DNA of 28,068 bases, from positions 1 through 28,068 of the forward strand of contig JAWLFY010000056.1 in NCBI GenBank assembly GCA_041685355.1. Reading direction: 5' to 3'. This document shows positions 6,756 to 14,344 of this stretch, piece by piece. The notes beneath the pieces were generated by a model. The model saw only the letters and a program-made list of their open reading frames with translations. It searched no databases and was not told where the DNA came from. How positions within the stretch are numbered: the first letter of the stretch is position 1; every line of letters begins with the position of its first letter. Made by a program: the position numbers and the translations under genes. Origin of the DNA: JAWLFY01 sp041685355 (GTDB lineage Bacteria; Planctomycetota; Planctomycetia; Pirellulales; Pirellulaceae).

Positions 6756-8897
6756 TCAATCGGGACGCAGCCGGAATACGGCGACCGAACGCCCCGGAAG
6801 ATCGTACGGCTCTTCCCCCGTGGCGTCCGCCGGCGTCCGGTCACCTTCGGCCGTCTCGATGACACGCTCCCAGCGGACGCCTTCCTGACACCGCGGTAAC
6901 ACGAAAGGGATCCGCTCGTGGTGGCTGTTGAACAGCAGCAGCATCGTGTCGCCAGCAATCGGCCGGCCCTCCTGATCGACGTCGTCAATCAGCGTTCCGT
7001 CCCAGCGGACGCCCAAGCAGCGAAGCTGCGCGACGTTCCAGTCCTCGTCCGACATCTCCTCGCCGGTTTCGCGGAACCACATCACGTCCTTGACCGGCGA
7101 CTCGCGGATGCTCCGCCCATGAAAAAACCGTCGCAAGTGCAGCACCGGCTGTTCGCCACGCAAGCGGATCATCCGCCGGGTGAACTCCAGGAACGATCGC
7201 CGGGAATCATCCAGATCCCAGTCCAGCCAAGTCAATTCGTTATCTTGACAGTAACCGTTGTTGTTGCCGTCCTGCGTCTGCGAAAGCTCGTCGCCCGCTA
7301 ACAGCATCGGCACGCCCTGAGAGAGCAGCAACGTCGAGATCAGGTTTCGCTTCTGACGCTCCCGCAACGCGAGCACCTCCGGGTCGTCGGTCCGACCCTC
7401 CGCCCCGCAGTTCCAACTTTCGTTGTCGTCGTGGCCGTCGCGGTTCTCTTCGCCGTTGGCCTCATTATGTTTCTCGTTGTAACTGACCAGATCCTGAAGC
7501 GTGAAACCGTCGTGGCAGGTGATGAAGTTGATGCTCGCATTCGGCCGACGCCCGTTGTGCTCGTAGAGGTCGCTCGAGCCGCTCAACCGGGTGGCGAACT
7601 CCGCCGTCGTATCCGGCGTCCCCTTCCAGAACCGCCGGGCGCAATCGCGGTACTTGCCGTTCCACTCGGTCCAGCCGACCGGAAAGTTCCCCACCTGATA
7701 ACCTCCCTCCCCCAGGTCCCACGGTTCGGCGATCAATTTCACCCGCGAGATCACGGGATCCTGGTGGATGATGTCGAAGAACGCCGCCAGCTTGTCCACT
7801 TCATATAATTCGCGCGCTAAAGCACTCGCCAAGTCAAACCGAAATCCGTCGACGTGCATCTCTAATACCCAGTACCGCAAGCTGTCCATGATCAGCTGCA
7901 GCACCCGCGGATGCATCATGTTCAACGTGTTGCCGCACCCCGTGAAGTCCATGTAATAGCGGGGATCCTCCGGCATCAAACGGTAATAAGCCGCGTTGTC
8001 GATGCCACGAAACGAAAGCGTCGGGCCCAAATGGTTCCCCTCCGCCGTATGGTTGTACACGACGTCCAGGATCACCTCGATCCCGGCGACGTGCAGCTTG
8101 CGGACCATCTCTTTGAACTCTTTCACCGCCTCCGACGGACCGCAGCCAACCGCGTACCGGAGATCAGGGGCGAAGAACGCCAGCGTGTTGTAGCCCCAGT
8201 AGTTGCTTAAACCCTTCTCAACGAGATGCCGGTCGTCGACGTGGTGATGCACCGGAAGCAACTCGACGGAGGTGACGCCCAACTCGGTCAAGTGCCGGAT
8301 CACCGGTTCGGTCGCCAGCCCGGCGTACGTCCCACGCAACTCCTCCGGCACCTCCGGGTGTCGCCGCGTAAAGCCCTTGACATGCAATTCATAAATCACC
8401 GTCTTGTGCCAGGGAACGTCGGGACCGCGATCGTCCTGCCAGTCGAAGGAATCGTCGATCACCACCCCCAGCGGGACGAAGCGGGCGTTGTCGCGTTCGT
8501 CGAAAGAGAGGTCTTCATCAGAGTCACCCACCCGGTAGCCGAACATCTCGTCGTGCCAAGTGGTGATCCGTCCGACCGCCTTCGCATACGGATCGACGAG
8601 CACCTTGTGGTGATTGAACCGCTGACCCGACTGAGGATCGTACGGCCCGTGAACACGGTAACCGTAATGCTGCCCCGGACGAACGCCCGCGAGATAACCG
8701 TGCCACACGCGGTCGGTCTGCTCCGGAAGCGTGACCCGATGCGACTCCCGCTCGGCTTCGGCGGAGTCAAACAGGCAAAGTTCGATCTTCTCGGCGTGTT
8801 CGGAAAAAATGGCGAAGTTCACCCCCCTGCCGTCCCACGTCGCACCGAGCGGATACGGACCGCCCGGCAAGATCGTGTAGTCGTTCTTCCGCCGCAT
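6756..8897 (-). CDS. glgX: Glycogen debranching enzyme GlgX (isoamylase type)
   Basis: GlgX hydrolyses alpha-1,6 branches of phosphorylase-trimmed glycogen, releasing short maltodextrins that TreY/TreZ can use. The 713-residue product matches the family length. It has an N-terminal CBM48-like sandwich (PLGATWDGRGVNFAIFSEHA, about 16-35) and a GH13 barrel: DVVYNHTAEGN (278-288), nucleophile Asp355 in VDGFRFDLAS, acid/base Glu391 in KLIAEPWD and His462-Asp463 in ITCHDGF. Typical GlgX strings such as NYWGYN and LLAGDELSQTQDGNNN are present. The start at ATG 8897 is set by a strong GAGGAG six bases upstream; the frame extends another 42 codons into the GH65 gene without support. It lies 23 bp after the GH65 stop, so it is probably in the same operon. 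Confidence 0.95.
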   Translation of the reverse strand: MRRKNDYTILPGGPYPLGATWDGRGVNFAIFSEHAEKIELCLFDSAEAERESHRVTLPEQTDRVWHGYLAGVRPGQHYGYRVHGPYDPQSGQRFNHHKVLVDPYAKAVGRITTWHDEMFGYRVGDSDEDLSFDERDNARFVPLGVVIDDSFDWQDDRGPDVPWHKTVIYELHVKGFTRRHPEVPEELRGTYAGLATEPVIRHLTELGVTSVELLPVHHHVDDRHLVEKGLSNYWGYNTLAFFAPDLRYAVGCGPSEAVKEFKEMVRKLHVAGIEVILDVVYNHTAEGNHLGPTLSFRGIDNAAYYRLMPEDPRYYMDFTGCGNTLNMMHPRVLQLIMDSLRYWVLEMHVDGFRFDLASALARELYEVDKLAAFFDIIHQDPVISRVKLIAEPWDLGEGGYQVGNFPVGWTEWNGKYRDCARRFWKGTPDTTAEFATRLSGSSDLYEHNGRRPNASINFITCHDGFTLQDLVSYNEKHNEANGEENRDGHDDNESWNCGAEGRTDDPEVLALRERQKRNLISTLLLSQGVPMLLAGDELSQTQDGNNNGYCQDNELTWLDWDLDDSRRSFLEFTRRMIRLRGEQPVLHLRRFFHGRSIRESPVKDVMWFRETGEEMSDEDWNVAQLRCLGVRWDGTLIDDVDQEGRPIAGDTMLLLFNSHHERIPFVLPRCQEGVRWERVIETAEGDRTPADATGEEPYDLPGRSVAVFRLRPD

Positions 8898-8920
8898 CGC
8901 TTGCTCCTCCTCGTTGCCGC

Positions 8921-11341
8921 TCACAACTGAAACCTCTTTTCCTCGCCTTGAACCAGCCGATACACGGCTTGACGGAAGCCGATCTGGAGCGAACCGGACC
9001 AGCCACGCTCGAAGGATACGCAAAGCTCTTCATGGGTCACCCGCAATCGCAACCAGCGGCCCCGGTAACGAAGCCGCGATCGGATCTCCCGAAGTTGCTC
9101 CGGCAGACACGGGTTCAGCCAGAGGGCGTCGTCACGCGTTTCGAGACCGGTGTAGCAACGTTGCACGATGTCGACAGTCCCCGCCATCGCACCCAAATGA
9201 ATGCCCTCCGACGTCGTCCCGCCCTGAATATCCGCGACGTCGCTCTCCAACGCCTGGCAAAACAAATCCCAAGCCCGTTCGCGGTCGGCACGCGCCAACA
9301 CCCACGAATGGACGACGCGGCTCAGCGTCGACCCGTGCGACATCCGCGCGGAATAATAGCGGATGTTGTCCGGAATCATGCTCGGATCGAACGGATACCC
9401 CATCCAAGCGAACAGGTCAGCCAACTCTTCTGCCGAAAATAAATAGAAAAGCATCAACACATCGGCTTGCTTGCTGGCCTTGTATCGGTTCGGCGTGTCT
9501 CCCTCGGCTTCGAGGATCCGGTCCAAACGCTGGATGTCCCCATATTTCTGCCGATAGCCGTCCCAATCGAACTCGGCGAGCCCTTCGTAGCCTTCGAACT
9601 GGCTGATGATGGCGCCGTCGTCGTGGAACGGCACATACAGATTGCGGCTGACGTCGTCCCAGCGTTTCAACTCTTCGTCGCCGATCTTCAACTCTTCGAT
9701 CAGCTCCGCACGCCGCTCTTCGGGCAGCGAAGCCAGGGCCCGCCGCGCCGTCCGCAGCACCCACGCCGCCATCACATTGGTATAAGCGTTGTTGTTGACC
9801 CCGCTGCCATCGCCGCCAGGATATTGCGTGTGAAACTCGTCCGGGCCGACCACGTCGTGGATCTCGTGGCGGTCGTGACGCGTACTAAAGCGGGCGATGC
9901 TCGCCCAAAACCGAGCCAACTCGCAAAGCATCTCGGCCCCATAAGACGACAGGAACGCCGTGTCGTCAGTGGCCTGATAGTATTGCCACACGTTATACGC
10001 GATCGCCGCGTTGACGTGGCGTTGGCGGTGGGTGTTGTCGGGATTCCAACGTCCCGACTCGGGATTCAGATGCAATACTTGGCTCTCTTCACGCCCGTCG
10101 CTGCCGCTTTGCCACGGATACATCGCCCCCCGGTACCCGGCTTCGCCGGCAAGATGACGCGCCTCCGGAAGCCGGCGGTAACGGTACATCAACAGCGAAC
10201 GCGCTAGCTCCGGGATCCGCAAATTCAAGAAAGGGAAGATGAAAAGCTCGTCCCAGAAAAGATGCCCGCGATACGCCTCGCCGTGCAGCCCGCGGGCCGG
10301 TACCCCGACATCCAAGTCGATCGAGTTGAAGGAGGTGGTCTGAAGGAGATGAAAAATGTGTAGCCGCAGGACCAACTGGGTCCGCCGGCCCTGGTCGCCC
10401 AACTCGATTTCGGCGCGATTCCAGAGCCGATCCCAGGCCCGAGAATGGCGCTCACGGAGCTCGGCGAAACACCCCGCCCGGTCGATCGACTCCCGTGCCG
10501 CCAATCGCGGCTCGCTGATCGCGAAGTCGCGAGAAGTATAGAGGGCCACGACCTTCTCTACCCGAAGCGGCCGCTCCCGCTGACAGTCAACAAGCAGACG
10601 CTGTTCGGCGATCCGCTCGTCAAGATGCGTGCTCCGTTCGAGGGAAGCTCGCTCATCGCGCACAAACGCCCGCGTCCGGGCCGCCACCGCCGTGCGGAGC
10701 TGCGACTGGTTCGTCCTGGCAACCAAACAGATGCCGTCCTCGCCGACGTGGTCCACATCCAAGACTTCCAGGTGCTGGCTGTTGAGGTCGCGGTACCTCT
10801 CGACCCCTCGGTTGGAAACGGTGCCGTCCAACGCCGAGCGGATTTCGATCCGGCCCGACCAGTTCTCTGGCCGCAGCGTCCACCGGATCGCCGCCAGATG
10901 CGGGTCCGCCATATGCACAAGACGCTGGCTGTCCAAAGTTGTCTCTCGGCCGTCGGCGTCGCGGACACGCAGCTGGCGATTCAGCATCCCGTGCCGCAAA
11001 TCGAGCGACTGCCGAAAATCGAGCAAGTCGCACGATCCGAGATCGAACCATTCCCCGCCTTCGATACGAAACGAAAGGCACAGCCAGTTCGGCCAGTTCA
11101 CCAGGTCTTCGTTCTCGACGATCCGCCCGGCGACTTCGCTCTCCCGACGGTTGAAACCGCCGGCCAAATAGGTGCCGGGATAGTGCGGCCCTCCCGCCGA
11201 TGACTCCTCCGCCGCACCGCGAGTGGCAAAATACCCGTTGCCCAGCGTGCAAAGTGCCTCGCGAAGGGGTTGCTGACCCGGGTCCCAGTCGGCGTACGTC
11301 AGGGTCCACGTGTCCGCCGGATGTTCGGCATCGTTCCGCAT
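8921..11341 (-). CDS. GH65 disaccharide phosphorylase (trehalose/trehalose-6-phosphate/kojibiose type)
   Basis: GH65 enzymes split alpha-glucosides with phosphate, giving beta-glucose-1-phosphate. The 806-residue protein has an N-terminal beta-sandwich (1 to about 270) and an (alpha/alpha)6 barrel. Key sites are FWDELFIFPFL (362-372), Glu502 in VVGPDEFH as general acid, Lys624-Gln625 in SKQADVL for sugar binding, and HGSTLS (669-674) matching the phosphate loop of the phosphorylases rather than the hydrolases. The ATG at 11341 shares one base with the upstream stop (TGATG) and has a strong GAGGAGGGG site. The upstream partner carries a beta-phosphoglucomutase-like domain, the natural user of its product. 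Substrate cannot be read from sequence; trehalose or trehalose-6-phosphate fits the neighbours best. Confidence 0.9.
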   Translation of the reverse strand: MRNDAEHPADTWTLTYADWDPGQQPLREALCTLGNGYFATRGAAEESSAGGPHYPGTYLAGGFNRRESEVAGRIVENEDLVNWPNWLCLSFRIEGGEWFDLGSCDLLDFRQSLDLRHGMLNRQLRVRDADGRETTLDSQRLVHMADPHLAAIRWTLRPENWSGRIEIRSALDGTVSNRGVERYRDLNSQHLEVLDVDHVGEDGICLVARTNQSQLRTAVAARTRAFVRDERASLERSTHLDERIAEQRLLVDCQRERPLRVEKVVALYTSRDFAISEPRLAARESIDRAGCFAELRERHSRAWDRLWNRAEIELGDQGRRTQLVLRLHIFHLLQTTSFNSIDLDVGVPARGLHGEAYRGHLFWDELFIFPFLNLRIPELARSLLMYRYRRLPEARHLAGEAGYRGAMYPWQSGSDGREESQVLHLNPESGRWNPDNTHRQRHVNAAIAYNVWQYYQATDDTAFLSSYGAEMLCELARFWASIARFSTRHDRHEIHDVVGPDEFHTQYPGGDGSGVNNNAYTNVMAAWVLRTARRALASLPEERRAELIEELKIGDEELKRWDDVSRNLYVPFHDDGAIISQFEGYEGLAEFDWDGYRQKYGDIQRLDRILEAEGDTPNRYKASKQADVLMLFYLFSAEELADLFAWMGYPFDPSMIPDNIRYYSARMSHGSTLSRVVHSWVLARADRERAWDLFCQALESDVADIQGGTTSEGIHLGAMAGTVDIVQRCYTGLETRDDALWLNPCLPEQLREIRSRLRYRGRWLRLRVTHEELCVSFERGWSGSLQIGFRQAVYRLVQGEEKRFQL

Positions 11342-12951
11342 CAATTCCCCTCCTCGCGTTGCCGAAGCAGGGCCAGCAGCGACCCGAGAAACTGCCGGAC
11401 TTGGTCACAGTCGCTCAAGAAATACTCGGCGTCGGTATCCGAATCCGCCGCCGTGACCCGAACGCCGATGCCGCGGTCGTCATGCCGCAAAACCCGAAAC
11501 GCGTCTTCATCGGTCACGTCGTCGCCGAGATACATGACGACCACCTCGGGCCGGTCCAACCCGAGAACTTCGATCAGCCATCGCACCGCGCGGCCCTTGT
11601 CCCACTCGACGTCAGGCTGCACCTCGAAGATTTTCTTCCCCCCTTTCTTTCGCAACCCCGAAAATTCGCGGCACACGTCGTCCACCGCCCTCTCGACCCG
11701 CTTCAGGTCGTCGTCTCCCTCCGCCTCCCGATAATGAACTGCGATGGCAAACCTCTTCCGCTCGACGTGCACGCCGCTGATCTCCGCGACCGCGTCACGC
11801 AACCGCCGTTCCGCCTCGTCCAGGTCACCAAGAAACGGCTTGGCACCTTCGTACTCCCTCGCTAACCCCTCGGGGCCGCGAATGTCAAACCCGTGGCTGC
11901 CGGCATACACCAGGCTCTCGATCCCCACCATCGCTTGGGCATCCTCACGATCGCGGCCGCTGACGATGGTCAGCGTGCAGTGTTCCGCCAAACGCTCCAG
12001 TAAAGACCGCATCTCGCCGGATAGCGTCGCCTCCTGCGGACGTCGCACGATCGGCGTCAACGTGCCGTCGTAATCCAGAAAAAGGGCGAGACTCCGGTCT
12101 TTCAACCGCGCGGCGATCTCGTCCCCCCTCTCCAACGCCGAAACCGGTGAGTCCCGCCCCGAGCCGGCGTCCGAACCGCCTCGCTTGCCGACCAGACGTC
12201 GCGGTCGCGTCCCCAGTTCCCGGAGACCCTCTTCCCGGAGATCCTCGACCACGAGGTCCGCCCCGGCCTCCCGAAGATCGTCCCCGTCGCGACCGCGGGC
12301 GACCGCAACCACCAGCCCAAATCGCCCGGCTCGCGCGGCCCGGACTCCCGCAATGGCGTCCTCAACCACGATCGCACGCGACGGCCCCACGCCGAGTTGC
12401 CGGGCAGCCTCAAGGAACATGTCGGCCGCCGGCTTTCCCTTCAGCCGCAGAGAGTCAAGGTCACCGCCGTCCACTCGCGCATCGAACCGATCGAGAAGGT
12501 TCGCCGAGCTGAGCACCGCCGCGCAGTTCCGGCTCGACGAAATCACGCCCACCTTGATCCCCGCCCGCTTCCAAACGTCGATCCGCTCCACGGCGTCCGA
12601 AAAAACTTCGACCCCTTCTTCCGCGAGCAGTTCCTGAAAAATCTCGTTTTTGCGGTTGCCCAGCCCGCAAATCGTTTCCCGCCCCGACGCGTCGTCGGTG
12701 TCCCCCCATGACAAACCGATCCCTCGCGATTCCAAGAAACTTCGGACGCCCTCGTAACGCGGCTTGCCATCGACGTATTCGCGGTAATCGCGATCGATGT
12801 CGAACGGCGCGTGCGATTCGCCACATCGCTCACCACGCCGTCGCAGAAATTCGTCGAACAGCCGCTTCCAGGCTCTGGCATGGATCCTCGCCGTTCGCGT
12901 GATCACCCCGTCCATGTCGAGAATCACGGCCTCAAAATCGTTCCGGCTCAC
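11341..12951 (-). CDS. Fusion: beta-phosphoglucomutase-like HAD + trehalose-6-phosphate phosphatase (OtsB)
   Basis: This protein has two catalytic HAD domains. The first (1 to about 245) is beta-phosphoglucomutase-like: nucleophile Asp12 and acid/base Asp14 in LDMDGVIT, VISSSRN, LKGKPAADMF and VVEDAIAGVRAA. After a charged linker comes a trehalose-6-phosphatase domain (about 285-536): FLDYDGTLTPI with nucleophile Asp293, TIVSGRD, GSHGFDI, KGRAVRWL and YLGDDVTDEDAF. The expected reactions are beta-glucose-1-phosphate to glucose-6-phosphate, and trehalose-6-phosphate to trehalose. The start is uncertain. GTG at 12951 puts the HAD motif where the family expects it; TTG at 12969 has a good GGAGG site and adds six residues. 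The same domain order, continued by GH65, occurs in one chain in mycobacterial OtsB1 (Rv2006). Confidence 0.88.
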   Translation of the reverse strand: MSRNDFEAVILDMDGVITRTARIHARAWKRLFDEFLRRRGERCGESHAPFDIDRDYREYVDGKPRYEGVRSFLESRGIGLSWGDTDDASGRETICGLGNRKNEIFQELLAEEGVEVFSDAVERIDVWKRAGIKVGVISSSRNCAAVLSSANLLDRFDARVDGGDLDSLRLKGKPAADMFLEAARQLGVGPSRAIVVEDAIAGVRAARAGRFGLVVAVARGRDGDDLREAGADLVVEDLREEGLRELGTRPRRLVGKRGGSDAGSGRDSPVSALERGDEIAARLKDRSLALFLDYDGTLTPIVRRPQEATLSGEMRSLLERLAEHCTLTIVSGRDREDAQAMVGIESLVYAGSHGFDIRGPEGLAREYEGAKPFLGDLDEAERRLRDAVAEISGVHVERKRFAIAVHYREAEGDDDLKRVERAVDDVCREFSGLRKKGGKKIFEVQPDVEWDKGRAVRWLIEVLGLDRPEVVVMYLGDDVTDEDAFRVLRHDDRGIGVRVTAADSDTDAEYFLSDCDQVRQFLGSLLALLRQREEGN

Positions 12952-13232
12952 GACGGCGGTCCCCTTCAAAAAACGGTCCTCCAATCCGACCACGCCCGCG
13001 ACGAACAAGCAGGCCGTGACCCCGATAGGCTGCAAACGTTAAAATCTGCTGTCCTCGCGGAGGAGCAAGCCGCGTCTGCTTGAACCTCCCGAATCCCGCT
13101 GACCCTCCCGGCCGCAACCGCAATGACCGACCGGCACGGCGATTGCACGTTGGCGGGTGCAGTGTTTCGTATTCGCATCATGGCCGCAAGGCAGTGAGAG
13201 CAAACCGACCCGAACGCAGAAAAGTATCAACG
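12952..13232. promoter_or_regulatory. Divergent control region between the HAD fusion gene and fbaB
   Basis: This 281-bp stretch lies between divergent starts. Its plus strand carries the strong sigma-54-type element at 13131-13147 for fbaB. For the minus-strand operon only a weak pair (TTGCTC, 18 bases, TTTTAA) was found. No hairpin or repeat array is present. Open frames crossing it are upstream extensions of the two genes and lack ribosome sites. Confidence 0.5.
13131..13147 (+). promoter_or_regulatory. Sigma-54 (-24/-12) promoter of the aldolase gene
   Basis: CCGGCACGGCGATTGCA matches 13 of the 14 specified positions of YTGGCACGRNNNTTGCW; only the T before GG differs. GG and GC are exactly ten bases apart. 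Transcription would start near 13158, giving a leader of about 75 nt before the ATG at 13233. Sigma-54 promoters need an activator bound upstream, which would place its site within the start of the divergent HAD gene or this gap. Confidence 0.65.
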
Positions 13233-14312
13233 ATGACAACAGCAAATCCGATTCCGACCGCGGACATTCTCGGAGACGAAAGTCGCTCGCTCCTGGAGCA
13301 TGAGTGTAAGACCGTCTCCCGCGACTCGCTACATCTGCCCGGTCCGGATTTTGTCGACCGTGTGTGGTCCAGTTCGGATCGCAGCCCACGCGTGTTGCGG
13401 GCCATCCAATCGCTCCTCAATCATGGAAGATTGGCCGGCACAGGCCACTTGTCGATCCTGCCGGTGGATCAGGGCGTCGAACACTCGGGCGGCGCGTCGT
13501 TCGCCCCCAACCCGTGCTACTTCGATCCCGAAAATATCGTTCGCCTCGCGATCGAAGGCGGATGCAACGGCGTCGCGTCCACCTGGGGAGTCCTGGGCTC
13601 GGTGGCGCGAAAGTTCGCGCACAAAATCCCGATGATCCTGAAAATCAACCACAACGAATTGCTGAGCTATCCGAATCGCCATGACCAACTGCCGTTCGCA
13701 CGCGTCAAAGACGCCTGGAACATGGGGTGCCTCGGAGTCGGCGCGACAGTCTACTTCGGTTCGCCCGAGTCGAATCGCCAAATCGAGGAAGTCTCCACGG
13801 CCTTCGCCGAAGCGCACCAACTCGGCATGTTCACCATGCTGTGGTGCTATCTCAGGAACGAAGCGTTCACCGTCGATGGGGTGAATCACGAAACGTCCGC
13901 GGATCTCACCGCGCAGGCGAACCACCTGGGCGTCACCATCGAAGCCGACTTCATCAAACAGAAACAGCCCCAGCAAAACGGGGGCTATCGTGCGCTTAAT
14001 AAGGGCGACAACAGCTACGGGAAATTCGACGAGCGTATCTATTCCGAACTCGCCAGCGATCACCCGATCGATTTGACTCGCTACCAGGTCGTCAACTGTT
14101 ACCTCGGTCGACGTGGACTAATCAACTCCGGCGGCGCCTCCGGCAAAGACGATTTGCAGCAGGCCGTCCGCACGGCCGTCATCAACAAGCGGGCCGGAGG
14201 CACCGGCCTGATCAGCGGCCGCAAAGCCTTCCAACGGCCCTTCGATGATGGCGTCCAACTGCTCAACGCCATCCAGAATGTCTACCTCGACCCCGACGTG
14301 ACCGTGGCGTGA
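13233..14312 (+). CDS. fbaB: Fructose-bisphosphate aldolase class I (FbaB/DhnA type)
   Basis: This enzyme cleaves fructose-1,6-bisphosphate to dihydroxyacetone phosphate and glyceraldehyde-3-phosphate by a Schiff-base mechanism, and runs in reverse in gluconeogenesis. The 359 residues match the bacterial FbaB length (about 350). Family strings are LSILPVDQGVEHS, FAPNP, GCNGVASTWGVLG, ILKINHNELLSYP, and ADFIKQKQPQQNGGY, whose first Lys is the likely Schiff-base residue. INSGGASGKDD and GGTGLISGRKAFQRP form the phosphate-binding end. The ATG at 13233 is preferred because homology begins just after it; its ribosome site is weak (AGAAAAG). The gene stands alone on the plus strand between two minus-strand blocks, preceded by a strong sigma-54-type promoter, so it is likely activated on demand. 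Confidence 0.94.
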   Translation: MTTANPIPTADILGDESRSLLEHECKTVSRDSLHLPGPDFVDRVWSSSDRSPRVLRAIQSLLNHGRLAGTGHLSILPVDQGVEHSGGASFAPNPCYFDPENIVRLAIEGGCNGVASTWGVLGSVARKFAHKIPMILKINHNELLSYPNRHDQLPFARVKDAWNMGCLGVGATVYFGSPESNRQIEEVSTAFAEAHQLGMFTMLWCYLRNEAFTVDGVNHETSADLTAQANHLGVTIEADFIKQKQPQQNGGYRALNKGDNSYGKFDERIYSELASDHPIDLTRYQVVNCYLGRRGLINSGGASGKDDLQQAVRTAVINKRAGGTGLISGRKAFQRPFDDGVQLLNAIQNVYLDPDVTVA

Positions 14313-14315
14313 CCC

Positions 14316-14344
14316 GGCTCGCTGAAGCAGGCTCTTAGCGAGTC
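14316..14344. terminator. Possible bidirectional hairpin between convergent fbaB and the ATPase gene
   Basis: GGCTCGCT (14316-14323) and AGCGAGTC (14337-14344) form an eight-pair stem with one G-U pair and a 13-nt loop. It sits between and partly over the two stop codons. There is no T-run, so intrinsic termination is doubtful. Confidence 0.3.

Noticed and set aside
13080..13232. 51-codon N-terminal extension of the aldolase from a TTG
   Set aside because: It crosses the sigma-54-type promoter, has no ribosome site and lies outside the family alignment.
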